Source: Arthrobacter sp. DWC3 (lineage in GTDB: Bacteria > Actinomycetota > Actinomycetes > Actinomycetales > Micrococcaceae). Taken from it: 64,000 bases of DNA. Location: NCBI RefSeq assembly GCF_002929375.1, contig NZ_PJIP01000009.1:1-64000 (forward strand), given 5' to 3'. The stretch's first letter is position 1. Every line of letters begins with the position of its first letter. Of this stretch, positions 18,785 through 27,599 are shown piece after piece. The notes under the pieces were generated by a model that worked only from the letters and a program-made list of their open reading frames with translations, searched no databases and was not told where the DNA came from. Made by a program: the position numbers and the translations under genes.

Positions 18785-20941
18785 ATGCAGCAGGCAGCGA
18801 CCGGACAGCAGACGCACTGCCCCTACTGCGCGCTCCAGTGCGCCATGACGGTCACGGCCGGCACGCACGACGCCGGTGCCTCCGTCGCCGCCCGCGACTT
18901 CCCGACCAACCGGGGCGGGCTGTGCCGCAAGGGCTGGTCCGCGGCCGAGTTGCTGCACCACCCCGACCGCCTCACCGCACCGCTCGTCCGCGACGCCGAC
19001 GGCGTCCTGCGGGAGACCGACTGGGACACGGTCCTGCACCTCGTCACAGACCGCGTCCAGGGCATCCAGGCCCGGCACGGGCGGGATGCCGTCGCCGTGT
19101 TCGGCGGCGGGGGACTCACCAACGAGAAGGCCTACACGCTCGGGAAGTTCGCCCGCCTGGCACTGCGCACATCCCGCATCGACTACAACGGACGGTTCTG
19201 CATGTCCTCCGCGGCGGCCGCCGGCAACCGGGCGTTCGGCGTCGACCGCGGACTCCCCTTCCCCCTCGAGGAGCTCGGTACCGCGTCCGTGGTCCTGCTC
19301 CTCGGCTCGAACGCAGCGGACACCATGCCGCCCTTCGTCCAGCACCTGCGGGGCGCTCAGGCCGCCGGCGGCCTGGTCGTCGTCGATCCCCGACGCTCGG
19401 CGACCGCCCGCCTCACCGAGCAGGGCAGGGGCGTCCACCTCCAGCCCACGCCGGGCACCGACCTCGTGCTGCTCCTGGGCCTGGCCCACATCGTGGTGGC
19501 GGAGGGCCTCGAGGACCGCAGCTTCCTCGCAGCACGGACCACCGGGTACGACGCCGTGGCGCGCACCCTCGCGCCGTGGTGGCCGGAGCGCGTGCAGGGC
19601 CTGACGGGTGTCCCTGCAGCCTCCCTCCGCGCCGTGGCGAGACTCCTCGCTGCGGGTGCCCGGCGCGGTGCTGCCGGTGGCCCCGGCGCCTACGTCCTGA
19701 CCGGGAGAGGCATCGAACAGCACGTCGACGGCACCGACACGACCTCCGCCGCGATCAACCTCGCACTCCTCCTCGGACTGCCCGGTACGGCGCAGGGCGG
19801 CTACGGCACACTCACGGGCCAGGGCAACGGGCAGGGCGGCAGGGAGCACGGGCAGAAGAGCGACCAGCTGCCCGGGTACCGGAAGATCACCGATCCGGCC
19901 GCGCGCGCCCACGTCGCCGCCGTCTGGGGCGTGCCGGACGAGTCGATCCCCGGGCCGGGGCTGCCCGGCGTCGAACTCCTCGCCACGCTCGGGAAGCCCG
20001 GCGGCACGCGCTGCCTCTTCGTGCACGGCGCGAACATCGCCGTCTCCGCGCCCGACGCCTCCGCCGTCGTCGACGGCCTGCGCTCGCTCGACCTGCTCGT
20101 CGTGTCCGACTTCTTCCTGTCCGAGACGGCAGCACTGGCCGACGTCGTGCTGCCGGTCCTGCAGTGGGCGGAGGAGGAAGGCACCGTGACCAACCTGGAG
20201 GGCAGGATCCTGCGTCGGCGCCGGGCGGTCGCGCCGCCGTCCGGTGCCCGCAGTGAACTGTGGATCATGCAGGAACTGGCGCGCCTGCTCCACGCGCCCT
20301 CCCTCTTCAGTGAGGACCCGTCGACGATGTTCGACGAGCTGGCGCGTGCCAGCGCCGGTGGTATCGCCGACTACTCCGGACTCGACTACGGCGTGCTCGA
20401 CGGCGCTCCCGCCTACTGGCCGTACGCGACAGGGACCACGGGGACACCGCGGCTGTTCCTCGACGCATTCGCGCACGCCGGCGGGCGGGCCGTGCTGGTG
20501 CCTGTCGTCCCGCGATCCGGTGTGGCTGCATCACGCCGGCCCGCACCGCTGCTCCTGGCCACGGGCCGGCTGCTCGAGCACTACCAGTCGGGCACCCAGA
20601 CCCGCCGCGTCCCATCGCTGCTGGCGGCGCAGCCCGCGGCGCAGCTCCAGCTCCACCCGTCGACAGCACAGGGCCTCGGTATCGCCCAGGGCGACCCCGT
20701 CATCGTGACGAGCAGCCGGGGCGAGGCCCGTGCACTGGCGGATCTCACAGCCGGGATCCGCCAGGACACGGTCTTCCTGGCCTTCCACTACGCGGACGCC
20801 GGCTCTGCGAACCTCCTGACAGCCGGCATCACCGACCCGGTGTCCGGTATGCCGGAGTTCAAGACGACGCCCGTCACCGTGACGCCCCTGGCGGCCCGCA
20901 CGCATCCCGCTCCGGCCGACGGGCTGGAGGTCGTCGCGTGA
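18785..20941 (+). CDS. nasC: assimilatory nitrate reductase, molybdopterin catalytic subunit
   Basis: A 718-residue molybdopterin oxidoreductase of the Nas/NarB type, reducing nitrate to nitrite in the cytoplasm. An N-terminal [4Fe-4S] site is formed by Cys12, Cys15, Cys19 and Cys47 (HCPYCALQC...GGLCRKGW). Cys139 in RFCMSSA is the expected molybdenum ligand of nitrate reductases. The C-terminal molydopterin dinucleotide-binding domain is present (about 590-700, LLLATGRLLEHYQSGTQTRR). There is no signal peptide, so it is not a periplasmic Nap enzyme. It lacks a C-terminal BFD domain; the flavoprotein encoded next, overlapping by four bases, carries one and is the likely electron donor. The name nasC follows Bacillus usage; narB or nasA would also be defensible. 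Confidence 0.92.
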   Translation: MQQAATGQQTHCPYCALQCAMTVTAGTHDAGASVAARDFPTNRGGLCRKGWSAAELLHHPDRLTAPLVRDADGVLRETDWDTVLHLVTDRVQGIQARHGRDAVAVFGGGGLTNEKAYTLGKFARLALRTSRIDYNGRFCMSSAAAAGNRAFGVDRGLPFPLEELGTASVVLLLGSNAADTMPPFVQHLRGAQAAGGLVVVDPRRSATARLTEQGRGVHLQPTPGTDLVLLLGLAHIVVAEGLEDRSFLAARTTGYDAVARTLAPWWPERVQGLTGVPAASLRAVARLLAAGARRGAAGGPGAYVLTGRGIEQHVDGTDTTSAAINLALLLGLPGTAQGGYGTLTGQGNGQGGREHGQKSDQLPGYRKITDPAARAHVAAVWGVPDESIPGPGLPGVELLATLGKPGGTRCLFVHGANIAVSAPDASAVVDGLRSLDLLVVSDFFLSETAALADVVLPVLQWAEEEGTVTNLEGRILRRRRAVAPPSGARSELWIMQELARLLHAPSLFSEDPSTMFDELARASAGGIADYSGLDYGVLDGAPAYWPYATGTTGTPRLFLDAFAHAGGRAVLVPVVPRSGVAASRRPAPLLLATGRLLEHYQSGTQTRRVPSLLAAQPAAQLQLHPSTAQGLGIAQGDPVIVTSSRGEARALADLTAGIRQDTVFLAFHYADAGSANLLTAGITDPVSGMPEFKTTPVTVTPLAARTHPAPADGLEVVA

Positions 20942-22512
20942 ACCCCTCGGGCTCCTCCCTGCCGTCCCTGCCGTCCCGCGTCGTCGTCGTCGGTTTCGGG
21001 CCCGTCGCGGCCCGGTTCGTCGAGCATCTCGAACCCCTCGTTGCCGCGGGGCGGATAGCGCTCACCGTTCTCGGGCAGGAGCCCGACGCCGCCTACAACC
21101 GGGTGCTCGTCGCCGATGTCGCCGTCGGCCGTACCCGGGAAGCAGCGATCCGGCTCGCGGACGCGGACGGGCTGCGTGCGGCGGGCATCGATGTACGCCT
21201 GGGCGCGTGCGTGGCCCGCGTGGACCGGCCGTTCCGGCGCGTGCTGCTGGCCGACGGCGAGGCGGTCGACTACGACCGGCTGGTCCTCGCGACCGGCTCC
21301 CGGCCCATCCGTCCGCGACTGGACGGGCTGGACGGGCCGGAGAAGCCGAACGGTTCCGGTCACGCGCCAACGCTCCCGCCCGGGGTCACCTTCCTCCGCG
21401 ACCTGTCGGATGCCCGGACGGTGGCCACCGCGCTCGCGGCACGACAGCGGATCGTGGTGCTGGGCGGAGGCATCCTCGGCATCGAGGCCGCGCTCGCCGC
21501 CGCTGAGGAGGGTGGGCGCGTGACTCTCGTCCACCACGGCCGCTCCCCCATGGAACGGCTCCTCGGGGACGGCGCGCGGGTGCTGGCGACCGCGCTCCGG
21601 CATGCGGGCATCACCGTCGTGGGCGGCACGTCGACGGGGATCGCCCTGGAGCGGGGGCGCTTCGCGGGTGTCGTCCTGGAGGGCCGGGCGAGGGTCGACG
21701 GCGGTGCGCTCGTCCTCGCCTGCGGGGTGCGTCCGCGCACGGAGCTCGCCGAGGCCTGCGGTCTCGCGGTCGCGGACGGCATCCTCGTGGACCATGTGCT
21801 CCGCGCGGTCGGGACGGAGGACATCTGGGCCATCGGCGACTGCGCCGAGGTGTGCTGCCTCCGCAGCTCCTGCGGGGCGTGCGCGGGTGTCACGACGCCC
21901 CAGGGCCTCATCGGCCCGGGCTGGCAGCAGGCGGACCAGCTCGGGCGGGACTTCGCGTCGGAGCTGTCAGGGCCCGCCAGCGCACTCGGGGAGAGCCCCG
22001 ACACCGTGTCCCCCGGGCGGCGCGACCCCGTCATCGTCCTCAAGGCCCGGGGTGTCGACGCCGTGGCGGCCGGTGAGACGGACGCCGATCCCTGGACGGT
22101 GAAACCCGGCCTCGCGGTGGCCGAGTGGGCGGACCCCGTCCACGGACGCTACGCGAAGATGGTCACGCGGAACGGCGTCCTCACCGGGCTCGTATGCGTG
22201 GGCATGCCGCGCACGGGTGCCGAACTGGTGCTGATGTTCGAGCGTGGCAGCGAACTCCCGGCGGATCGTTCGAGCCTGCTGCGGTTCGACACCGCCGAAG
22301 GGCAGCTGACCGCATCGCCCCACGGACCGGCGACCACCCTCTGCCGGTGCGCGGGAGTCAGCCGTGGCACCGTGCAGGAGTCGGTGGAAGCGGGGTGCGC
22401 CTCCGTGCCGGAGGTCTCCGCCTCCACACGGGCCGGGACCGGGTGCGGCGGATGCCACGACGACATCCGCACCGTCATCGAACAGCATTTCGCCGCAGCG
22501 GTGGCATCGTGA
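20938..22512 (+). CDS. nasB: FAD-dependent electron-transfer subunit of nitrate reductase (NirB-like, with BFD [2Fe-2S] domain)
   Basis: A 524-residue NAD(P)H-dependent flavoprotein resembling the N-terminal half of NirB. Residues 1 to about 320 hold the FAD (VVVVGFGPVAARFVEHL) and NAD (IVVLGGGILGIEAALAA) Rossmann folds. The C-terminus holds a BFD-like [2Fe-2S] domain with CRC and CGGC cysteine pairs. There is no siroheme domain, so it should pass electrons from NAD(P)H to NasC rather than reduce nitrite. It starts at a GTG inside the nasC stop (GTGA). Residues 302-315 are unusually cysteine-rich (C302, C306, C307, C312, C315) where homologues I know have none beyond the first; this is listed as a finding. 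Confidence 0.87.
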   Translation: MNPSGSSLPSLPSRVVVVGFGPVAARFVEHLEPLVAAGRIALTVLGQEPDAAYNRVLVADVAVGRTREAAIRLADADGLRAAGIDVRLGACVARVDRPFRRVLLADGEAVDYDRLVLATGSRPIRPRLDGLDGPEKPNGSGHAPTLPPGVTFLRDLSDARTVATALAARQRIVVLGGGILGIEAALAAAEEGGRVTLVHHGRSPMERLLGDGARVLATALRHAGITVVGGTSTGIALERGRFAGVVLEGRARVDGGALVLACGVRPRTELAEACGLAVADGILVDHVLRAVGTEDIWAIGDCAEVCCLRSSCGACAGVTTPQGLIGPGWQQADQLGRDFASELSGPASALGESPDTVSPGRRDPVIVLKARGVDAVAAGETDADPWTVKPGLAVAEWADPVHGRYAKMVTRNGVLTGLVCVGMPRTGAELVLMFERGSELPADRSSLLRFDTAEGQLTASPHGPATTLCRCAGVSRGTVQESVEAGCASVPEVSASTRAGTGCGGCHDDIRTVIEQHFAAAVAS

Positions 22513-22567
22513 GCCGGCCGGCAGCCCGGACCCGGGCGGGCCACGCCGATGACGGCACTCGCCCGGA

Positions 22568-23686
22568 TCAGACGTGGAGCCGGTACCCGCGCTTGACCAC
22601 CGTCTCGATCAGCGCCGGATCGGGAAGGGACTTCCGCAACCGGTTCACGCTCATGTCGAGCGCATGGCCCGCACCGGCAGGAGTCAGCAGGTCCGTCAGG
22701 GCATTCCGGCCGACGACGGCACCGCGCGCCGCCAGCAGGGCCTTGAAGAGAACCAACTGCGCAGGAGCGAGATCCACCTGGACGTCGTCCAACCGCACGG
22801 ACCGGCCACGCACCTCGATCCGGCCGGAGCGTGTGCTGAGGTGCTCCACGTGGTGCTCGGAGAGGTGGTCGCAGACGAGCCGGATCAGGGCGCCCATGCG
22901 GAACCGGTCCGGGACGATCGGCGTGATCCCGGCGTCGAGCAGTGGCTGCGCCGTCACCGGTCCGACGGCGGCGGCGAGGACGCCCTGCTGGAACCTGTGC
23001 ACGAGGGCCTCGTACATGCCCTGCTCGGCCGCCGTGCTGAACAGGGCGTCGACCGCCGGCGCGCTCGTGAAGGTGACGCAGTCGAGCTGCCCCGTGCACA
23101 CCGCCTCGATGAGTCGGGGCAGCCGTTCGGAGCCCTCCGGCTTGATCCACCGGTAGGGGGTGACGGTGAGCAGGGTGGCACCGGCGTCCCGGAGCCGCTC
23201 CAGCTGGTGCTCGTCCGCGTAGGCGTGCAGCTGGACCCCGATCGTGAGGCCGGCGAGGTCCTCCTGCAGCAGCTGGTCGACGAGGGTCGCCGTCGTCTCG
23301 TCGGAGCTGATGCCCACATCGTCCAGTCCTGCCGCCCGGACCGCTCCCCTGGCCTTCGGACCCCGGACATGGATGCGGCCGCCCCCGAGCACGTCGAGGA
23401 GGTCGTCGCCCAGCCCTGCGGCGTCGGCGGCCTCGAACCAGCGGCGCATCCCGTAGGCGGTGGTGATGACGAAGAGATCCGGACGCGCGGCCACCACGGC
23501 GGCCGTGTCTGCCAGGAGTTCCACGTCCTCCGCGATCGGCGCGATCTTCAGCGCCGGTGCGTGGAACACGGATGCACCCCGCCGCTCGAGCGCGTCGATC
23601 AGGTCCCCCGATCGGCGGTCCGATGTGACGCCGATACGGAACCCTGCCAACTGCCCGCCGGACCCGTCGGAGCGGATGACCGTCAT
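22568..23686 (-). CDS. nnaR: nitrate/nitrite assimilation regulator NnaR: HemD-like domain fused to winged-helix DNA-binding domain
   Basis: A 372-residue two-domain protein. Residues 1 to about 265 match the uroporphyrinogen-III synthase (HemD) fold (GFRIGVTSDRRSGDLIDALE; VTFTSAPAVDALF). Residues about 280-372 form an OmpR/PhoB-type winged helix ending DMSVNRLRKSLPD and VKRGYRLHV. Proteins of this architecture in Streptomyces and Mycobacterium (NnaR) act with GlnR to activate nitrate and nitrite genes. The location inside this cluster supports that role. Whether the HemD half still makes uroporphyrinogen III is open. Its start overlaps the cobA stop (ATGA), so it is made with siroheme enzymes and NirB. 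Confidence 0.82.
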   Translation of the reverse strand: MTVIRSDGSGGQLAGFRIGVTSDRRSGDLIDALERRGASVFHAPALKIAPIAEDVELLADTAAVVAARPDLFVITTAYGMRRWFEAADAAGLGDDLLDVLGGGRIHVRGPKARGAVRAAGLDDVGISSDETTATLVDQLLQEDLAGLTIGVQLHAYADEHQLERLRDAGATLLTVTPYRWIKPEGSERLPRLIEAVCTGQLDCVTFTSAPAVDALFSTAAEQGMYEALVHRFQQGVLAAAVGPVTAQPLLDAGITPIVPDRFRMGALIRLVCDHLSEHHVEHLSTRSGRIEVRGRSVRLDDVQVDLAPAQLVLFKALLAARGAVVGRNALTDLLTPAGAGHALDMSVNRLRKSLPDPALIETVVKRGYRLHV

Positions 23687-24729
23687 GACGCGAGCGACTC
23701 GGTGAGCCGTGCAAGATGTGCGGCGCTGCCCTGCAGCTGCAGTCCCACCCGCACCACCTCGCCGATCACCAGCACCGCGGGCGACTGGCAGCGGGCGGCG
23801 CCGGCTGCCGTGACGATCGTCGAGAGCGTCCCCGACGTCGTGCGCTGCGACGTGCTGTATCCGCGCTCGACGACGGCGACGGGCATGTCCGGCCGCATCC
23901 CGGCCCGCCCGAGGCCGGCGACGAGCTGCGGCAGCGTGGAGACACCCATCAGCACCACGATGGTGCCGCCGAGGCCCGCCAGGTGGAGGTGCTCCTCGTC
24001 GGTCAGCGGTACGTGCCCGGAGACCACCGTGAACAGGTGGCTCACTCCCCGGTGCGTGACGGGGATACCGGCAGCCGCGGGCACGGCGATGGACGAACTG
24101 ATGCCCGGCAGGACGGTGCAGGGAATCCGCGCTTCGAGGCAGGCGGCGAGCTCCTCGCTCCCGCGCCCGAACACGAAGGGATCGCCGCCCTTCAGCCGCA
24201 CGACGTGCCGTCCGGCGAGGGCGTGCTCCACCAGGAGGGCGTTGATGCCGGACTGCGGCACGCGGTGGTGCCCGGGTAGCTTCCCGACGTCGATGAGCTC
24301 AGCGGACGGCGCCAGGTCGGTCAGTGCGTCCGTCGGTCCCAGCCGGTCGTGGAGGACCACGTCGGCGTCCCTCAGCGCAGCGGCCGCATCGAGGGTCAGC
24401 AGTCCCGGTGCGCCCGGGCCTCCGCCGACGAGGCTCACGTGGCCGGTGTCCCGTCCGGCGGGTTCCCGGGTGAGGAGCGCGCCGGCCTCCAGGCACCGCT
24501 GCCGCAGGACGCCGCCGGCGTCGTCCCCTCGTCCGGACGCCTCGGTGCCGGCGCCCTGCACCTCGACCACGAGGGTCACCCCCTCGAGCCCGCCGGTCAT
24601 GGCCGTGAGCGTGTCGAAGCGCTCGACGGCGGCTCCCGCGACGCGATACCGCGTGACGATGCGTCGCGCCGCCCCGGCGTGTCCGAGGACGACCACGCGG
24701 CGTCCTGTCAGGTCTATCTCGACGTGCAC
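23683..24729 (-). CDS. cobA: uroporphyrinogen-III C-methyltransferase with degenerate N-terminal Rossmann segment
   Basis: A 348-residue protein. Residues from about 95 form the SAM-dependent methyltransferase that turns uroporphyrinogen III into precorrin-2: VSLVGGGPGAPGLLTLDAA, VLHDRL, VVRLKGGDPFVFGRG and the ISSSIAVPAAAGIPVTHRG loop. The first 95 residues resemble the start of a CysG/Met8 NAD-binding domain (GRRVVVLGHAGAARRI) but lack the usual GGGxVA loop, and the rest of that domain is much shorter than in Met8. The gene lies three bases after nirB and overlaps nnaR, so the siroheme precursor enzyme is co-expressed with the siroheme enzyme. Confidence 0.9.
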   Translation of the reverse strand: MHVEIDLTGRRVVVLGHAGAARRIVTRYRVAGAAVERFDTLTAMTGGLEGVTLVVEVQGAGTEASGRGDDAGGVLRQRCLEAGALLTREPAGRDTGHVSLVGGGPGAPGLLTLDAAAALRDADVVLHDRLGPTDALTDLAPSAELIDVGKLPGHHRVPQSGINALLVEHALAGRHVVRLKGGDPFVFGRGSEELAACLEARIPCTVLPGISSSIAVPAAAGIPVTHRGVSHLFTVVSGHVPLTDEEHLHLAGLGGTIVVLMGVSTLPQLVAGLGRAGMRPDMPVAVVERGYSTSQRTTSGTLSTIVTAAGAARCQSPAVLVIGEVVRVGLQLQGSAAHLARLTESLAS

Positions 24730-24732
24730 GGG

Positions 24733-27408
24733 TCAGCCCTCCGGGTTTCCTGGTGCCGGTCCGGTCGGCACCCGGACGGGGATCACGGCGCCCAGACCGA
24801 CCCGCGCCGCTCCGGCGTCGATCTCCTCCTGCGTGGCAGGGCGGCGCTGGCCGCGCTCCTCGACGAGGACGATCGACTGGTCGGCTGCGTCGGGGGCGTT
24901 CACGAAGGACCGGAAGCGCCGGAGCCTGTCGGGATCCTTCAGGGTGGCAGCCCACTCGTCCTCGTAGTGCTCCACATGGCGGGCCATCGCGGCCTCGAGG
25001 TCCGCCGCGATCCCGAGCGAGTCGCCGATGACGACGTCGCGCACATGGTCGAGACCGCCGTCGAGGTCGTCCATCCAGCGTGCGGTCCGCTGCATGCGGT
25101 CGGCGGTGCGGATGTAGTACATGAGGTAGCGGTCGATGTAACGGATGAGGGTCTCCCCGTCGAGGTCCTGGGCGAGGAGCTGCGCGTGCGCGGGCTGGAA
25201 GCCCCCGTTCCCGCCGACATAGAGGTTCCAGCCCTGGTCGGTGGCGATCACGCCCACGTCCTTGCTCCGGGCCTCGGCGCACTCGCGGGCACAGCCCGAC
25301 ACACCCATCTTGAACTTGTGCGGCGCCCGCAGTCCGCGGTACCGCAGCTCGAGCCCGATCGCCATCGCCACGGAGTCCTGCACGCCGAAGCGGCACCAGG
25401 TCGATCCCACGCAGGACTTCACGTTCCGCAGCGCCTTGCCGTAGGCCTGCCCGGACTCGAACCCCGCCTCGACGAGGATCTTCCAGATCTCGGGCAGCTG
25501 CTCGAGCCTCGCACCGAAGAGATCGATCCGCAGCGCGCCGGTGAGTTTCACGTACAGGCCGAACTGCTCGGCGACCTGCGCGATGACCGCGAGCTTCTGC
25601 GGTGTGATCTCGCCGCCGGGGATGCGCGGCACCACGGAGTAGGTGCCGTTGCGCTGCATGTTCGCGAGCGCCCGGTCGTTGGTGTCCTGCAGTGCCCCAC
25701 GTCCGCCGTCGAGCACGTACTCCCCGCGCTGGGTGGCGAGGATGGAGCCGATGGCCGGTTTGCAGATGTCGCAGCCGTGGCCGGACTTCGCCTCCTCGGA
25801 TGCCCCGAAGCGGCGGATGACCTCGTGGAACGAAGCGAGGTCCAGGGCCTGGATGGCTTCGAACAGTTCGGGCCGGGACATCGCGAAGTGCTCGCAGATG
25901 CCCTTCGGGACGGTGCGTCCGGCCTTCGTGAGTTCGGTGTCGAGCAGCTTCTTCAGCATGGGCACGCAGGAGCCGCACTGGGTCCCGGCGCGGGAGCACG
26001 CCTTGAGCGACGGCAGGTCGAGCGCCGGTTCCACGGCGGACCCGTCCGCCCCGAGTCCGTGGACCGCGGACCGGCAGCTGCCCGCGGTCACGTTGTTGCA
26101 GGAGCAGAGGATGACGTCGTCGGGCAGTTCGGACGGCGGGGCGTCGCCTCCGGCCGAGGAGAGGTAGGCGCCGGGCTCTGCGGGGAGTTCACGTCCCAGC
26201 AGTGGCCGGAGCGCGGAGTAGGGCGCGGCGTCACCGACGAAGATGCCGCCGAGCAGCGTCTTCGCGTCGTCGGTGACGACGAGCTTCTGGTACAGCCCCC
26301 TCGCGGGGTCGGCGTACACGATCTCGAGGCTGCCGTCCGTCTCCGCGTGCGCATCCCCGAAGCTCGCGACCTCGACGCCCGAGAGCTTGAGCTTGGTCGC
26401 GGTGTCGAAGCCGGGGAAGGTCGAGAGCCCGCCGAGGATGCCGTCCGCGCAGACCTCCGCCATGGCGTTCGCGGGAGCCACCAGCCCCATGCTCATGCCT
26501 TCGTAGCTCGCCACCTCCCCGATCGCCCACACGCCGGGCGTCGACGTCGTGCAGGAGGGGCTGATCACCACGCCACCGCGGGGTGCCACCTCGATCCCTG
26601 CGTCGCGAGCGAGTTCGTCCCGCGGCCTGATGCCGACGGCGAACACCACGAGGTCGGCCGGGAGGACCCCCCCGTCGCTCAAGGCCACGCCCGTGACACG
26701 GCCGTCGTCGTCCGTCCCGATCGCGACCGGCGTTCCTCCGCACCGGATCCCCAGTCCCTTGGCGGTGATGAGCCTGCCGAGCGCCTGGCCGCCGCCCTGG
26801 TCGAGCTGTGCGTTCATGAGCCAGCCCGCGCGGTTGACGACGGTGGCGGAGGCGCCCAGCTGCTGGAGTCCGCCGGCGGCTTCGAGACCGAGGAGCCCGC
26901 CGCCTATCACGACGGCGCGGGGCTCCCTGCCGAGGCCTGCCGCGAGCCGGGCCGTCTCCGAACGCAGCCACTCCACGTCGTCGAGCGTCCGGTAGACAGC
27001 GGCGTGCTCAGCACCCGGCAGGGGCGGGCGCACGGCGTCCGACCCCGTGGCCAGCACCACGTCGTCATAGGCGTACCGCTCGCCGGACGCGCCGTCGACG
27101 CACCGGGCCGCGAGGTCGAGGCGGACGGCCCGCTCGCCCGTGATGAGCCGGATGGCCGGTTCCCGCCACATGAGCGGCTCTCCGAGGGCAAGGTCCACGG
27201 TACCGGTCAAGGCGCTGCTCAGTGCCACGCGGTCGTACGGTGCATGGGCCTCCTCGGTCAGGACCGTGACGTGCAGTCCGTCCGTACCGCGCCGCCACAG
27301 TGCCTCGACGAACCGGTGGGCAGCCGGCCCACCGCCGACGACGACGACGCGCCGCTTCCGTGCTGCGGCACCCGCCTCGGCGGGCCGCGGTGATCGGGTC
27401 TCGCTCAT
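24733..27408 (-). CDS. nirB: nitrite reductase [NAD(P)H], large subunit
   Basis: An 891-residue enzyme reducing nitrite to ammonium with six electrons in the cytoplasm. In order it has FAD and NAD domains (VVVVGGGPAAHRFVEAL; VVIGGGLLGLEAAGGL), a BFD-like [2Fe-2S] domain (CSCNNVT, CGSC), a ferredoxin-like half-domain, and the siroheme/[4Fe-4S] catalytic domain. The cluster ligands are Cys666 and Cys672 (CVGSTWC) and Cys706 and Cys710 (CARECAE), all intact. It heads a minus-strand operon nirB-cobA-nnaR. Its small subunit NirD is encoded divergently, 224 bases away, rather than downstream. Confidence 0.96.
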   Translation of the reverse strand: MSETRSPRPAEAGAAARKRRVVVVGGGPAAHRFVEALWRRGTDGLHVTVLTEEAHAPYDRVALSSALTGTVDLALGEPLMWREPAIRLITGERAVRLDLAARCVDGASGERYAYDDVVLATGSDAVRPPLPGAEHAAVYRTLDDVEWLRSETARLAAGLGREPRAVVIGGGLLGLEAAGGLQQLGASATVVNRAGWLMNAQLDQGGGQALGRLITAKGLGIRCGGTPVAIGTDDDGRVTGVALSDGGVLPADLVVFAVGIRPRDELARDAGIEVAPRGGVVISPSCTTSTPGVWAIGEVASYEGMSMGLVAPANAMAEVCADGILGGLSTFPGFDTATKLKLSGVEVASFGDAHAETDGSLEIVYADPARGLYQKLVVTDDAKTLLGGIFVGDAAPYSALRPLLGRELPAEPGAYLSSAGGDAPPSELPDDVILCSCNNVTAGSCRSAVHGLGADGSAVEPALDLPSLKACSRAGTQCGSCVPMLKKLLDTELTKAGRTVPKGICEHFAMSRPELFEAIQALDLASFHEVIRRFGASEEAKSGHGCDICKPAIGSILATQRGEYVLDGGRGALQDTNDRALANMQRNGTYSVVPRIPGGEITPQKLAVIAQVAEQFGLYVKLTGALRIDLFGARLEQLPEIWKILVEAGFESGQAYGKALRNVKSCVGSTWCRFGVQDSVAMAIGLELRYRGLRAPHKFKMGVSGCARECAEARSKDVGVIATDQGWNLYVGGNGGFQPAHAQLLAQDLDGETLIRYIDRYLMYYIRTADRMQRTARWMDDLDGGLDHVRDVVIGDSLGIAADLEAAMARHVEHYEDEWAATLKDPDRLRRFRSFVNAPDAADQSIVLVEERGQRRPATQEEIDAGAARVGLGAVIPVRVPTGPAPGNPEG

Positions 27409-27479
27409 GGTGTGCCTTCCGTCCGGACCGGGACGCTCCCGCTACTTCCTCCACCGTACGAACCGGCAATGTCCCGCAT

Positions 27480-27495
27480 GTGTCACCGATGTGTC
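27480..27495 (-). promoter_or_regulatory. candidate GlnR-like box facing nirB
   Basis: Read on the minus strand this is GACAC-ATCGGT-GACAC, an exact repeat of the half-site at the spacing of the GlnR consensus (gTnAC-N6-GaAAC), matching 8 of the 10 consensus positions. A -10-like TAGCGG lies at 27444-27439 on the minus strand, three bases off the spacing seen for narK and nirD. It could control nirB-cobA-nnaR. Confidence 0.4.
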
Positions 27496-27545
27496 GCGAG
27501 GTTAACTTCGGGCTCACCGGCCGGAGCATCAACGGTGAGGCGGAC

Positions 27546-27599
27546 GTTACCGCGGCGCAACAGCCCCGGGACCTCGGCGTCACGTCAGCGGCCTAGCGT
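27546..27599 (+). promoter_or_regulatory. nirD promoter with GlnR-like box
   Basis: GTTAC-CGCGGC-GCAAC at 27546-27561 agrees with the actinobacterial GlnR box at nine of ten consensus positions. A TAGCGT -10-like hexamer lies at 27594-27599, 32 bases after the box and 33 bases before the nirD ATG. Hexamer and spacing are identical to the narK promoter. No -35 element is apparent. A weaker AC-N9-AC site lies at 27502-27517. Confidence 0.6.

Noticed and set aside
17666-20476. 936-codon minus-strand frame opposite narK and nasC
   Set aside because: A shadow of the real genes, which have intact catalytic motifs; the antisense translation shows no family features.
18785-20941. NasC as a formate dehydrogenase
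   Set aside because: Formate dehydrogenases share the fold, but the RFCMSSA site, the NarK gene directly upstream and the NirB-type partner fit assimilatory nitrate reductase.
27502-27517. Third GlnR box, TTAAC-N6-CTCAC, in the nirB-nirD region
   Set aside because: Only the AC-N9-AC skeleton and part of the first half-site match. It is too weak to list as a site.
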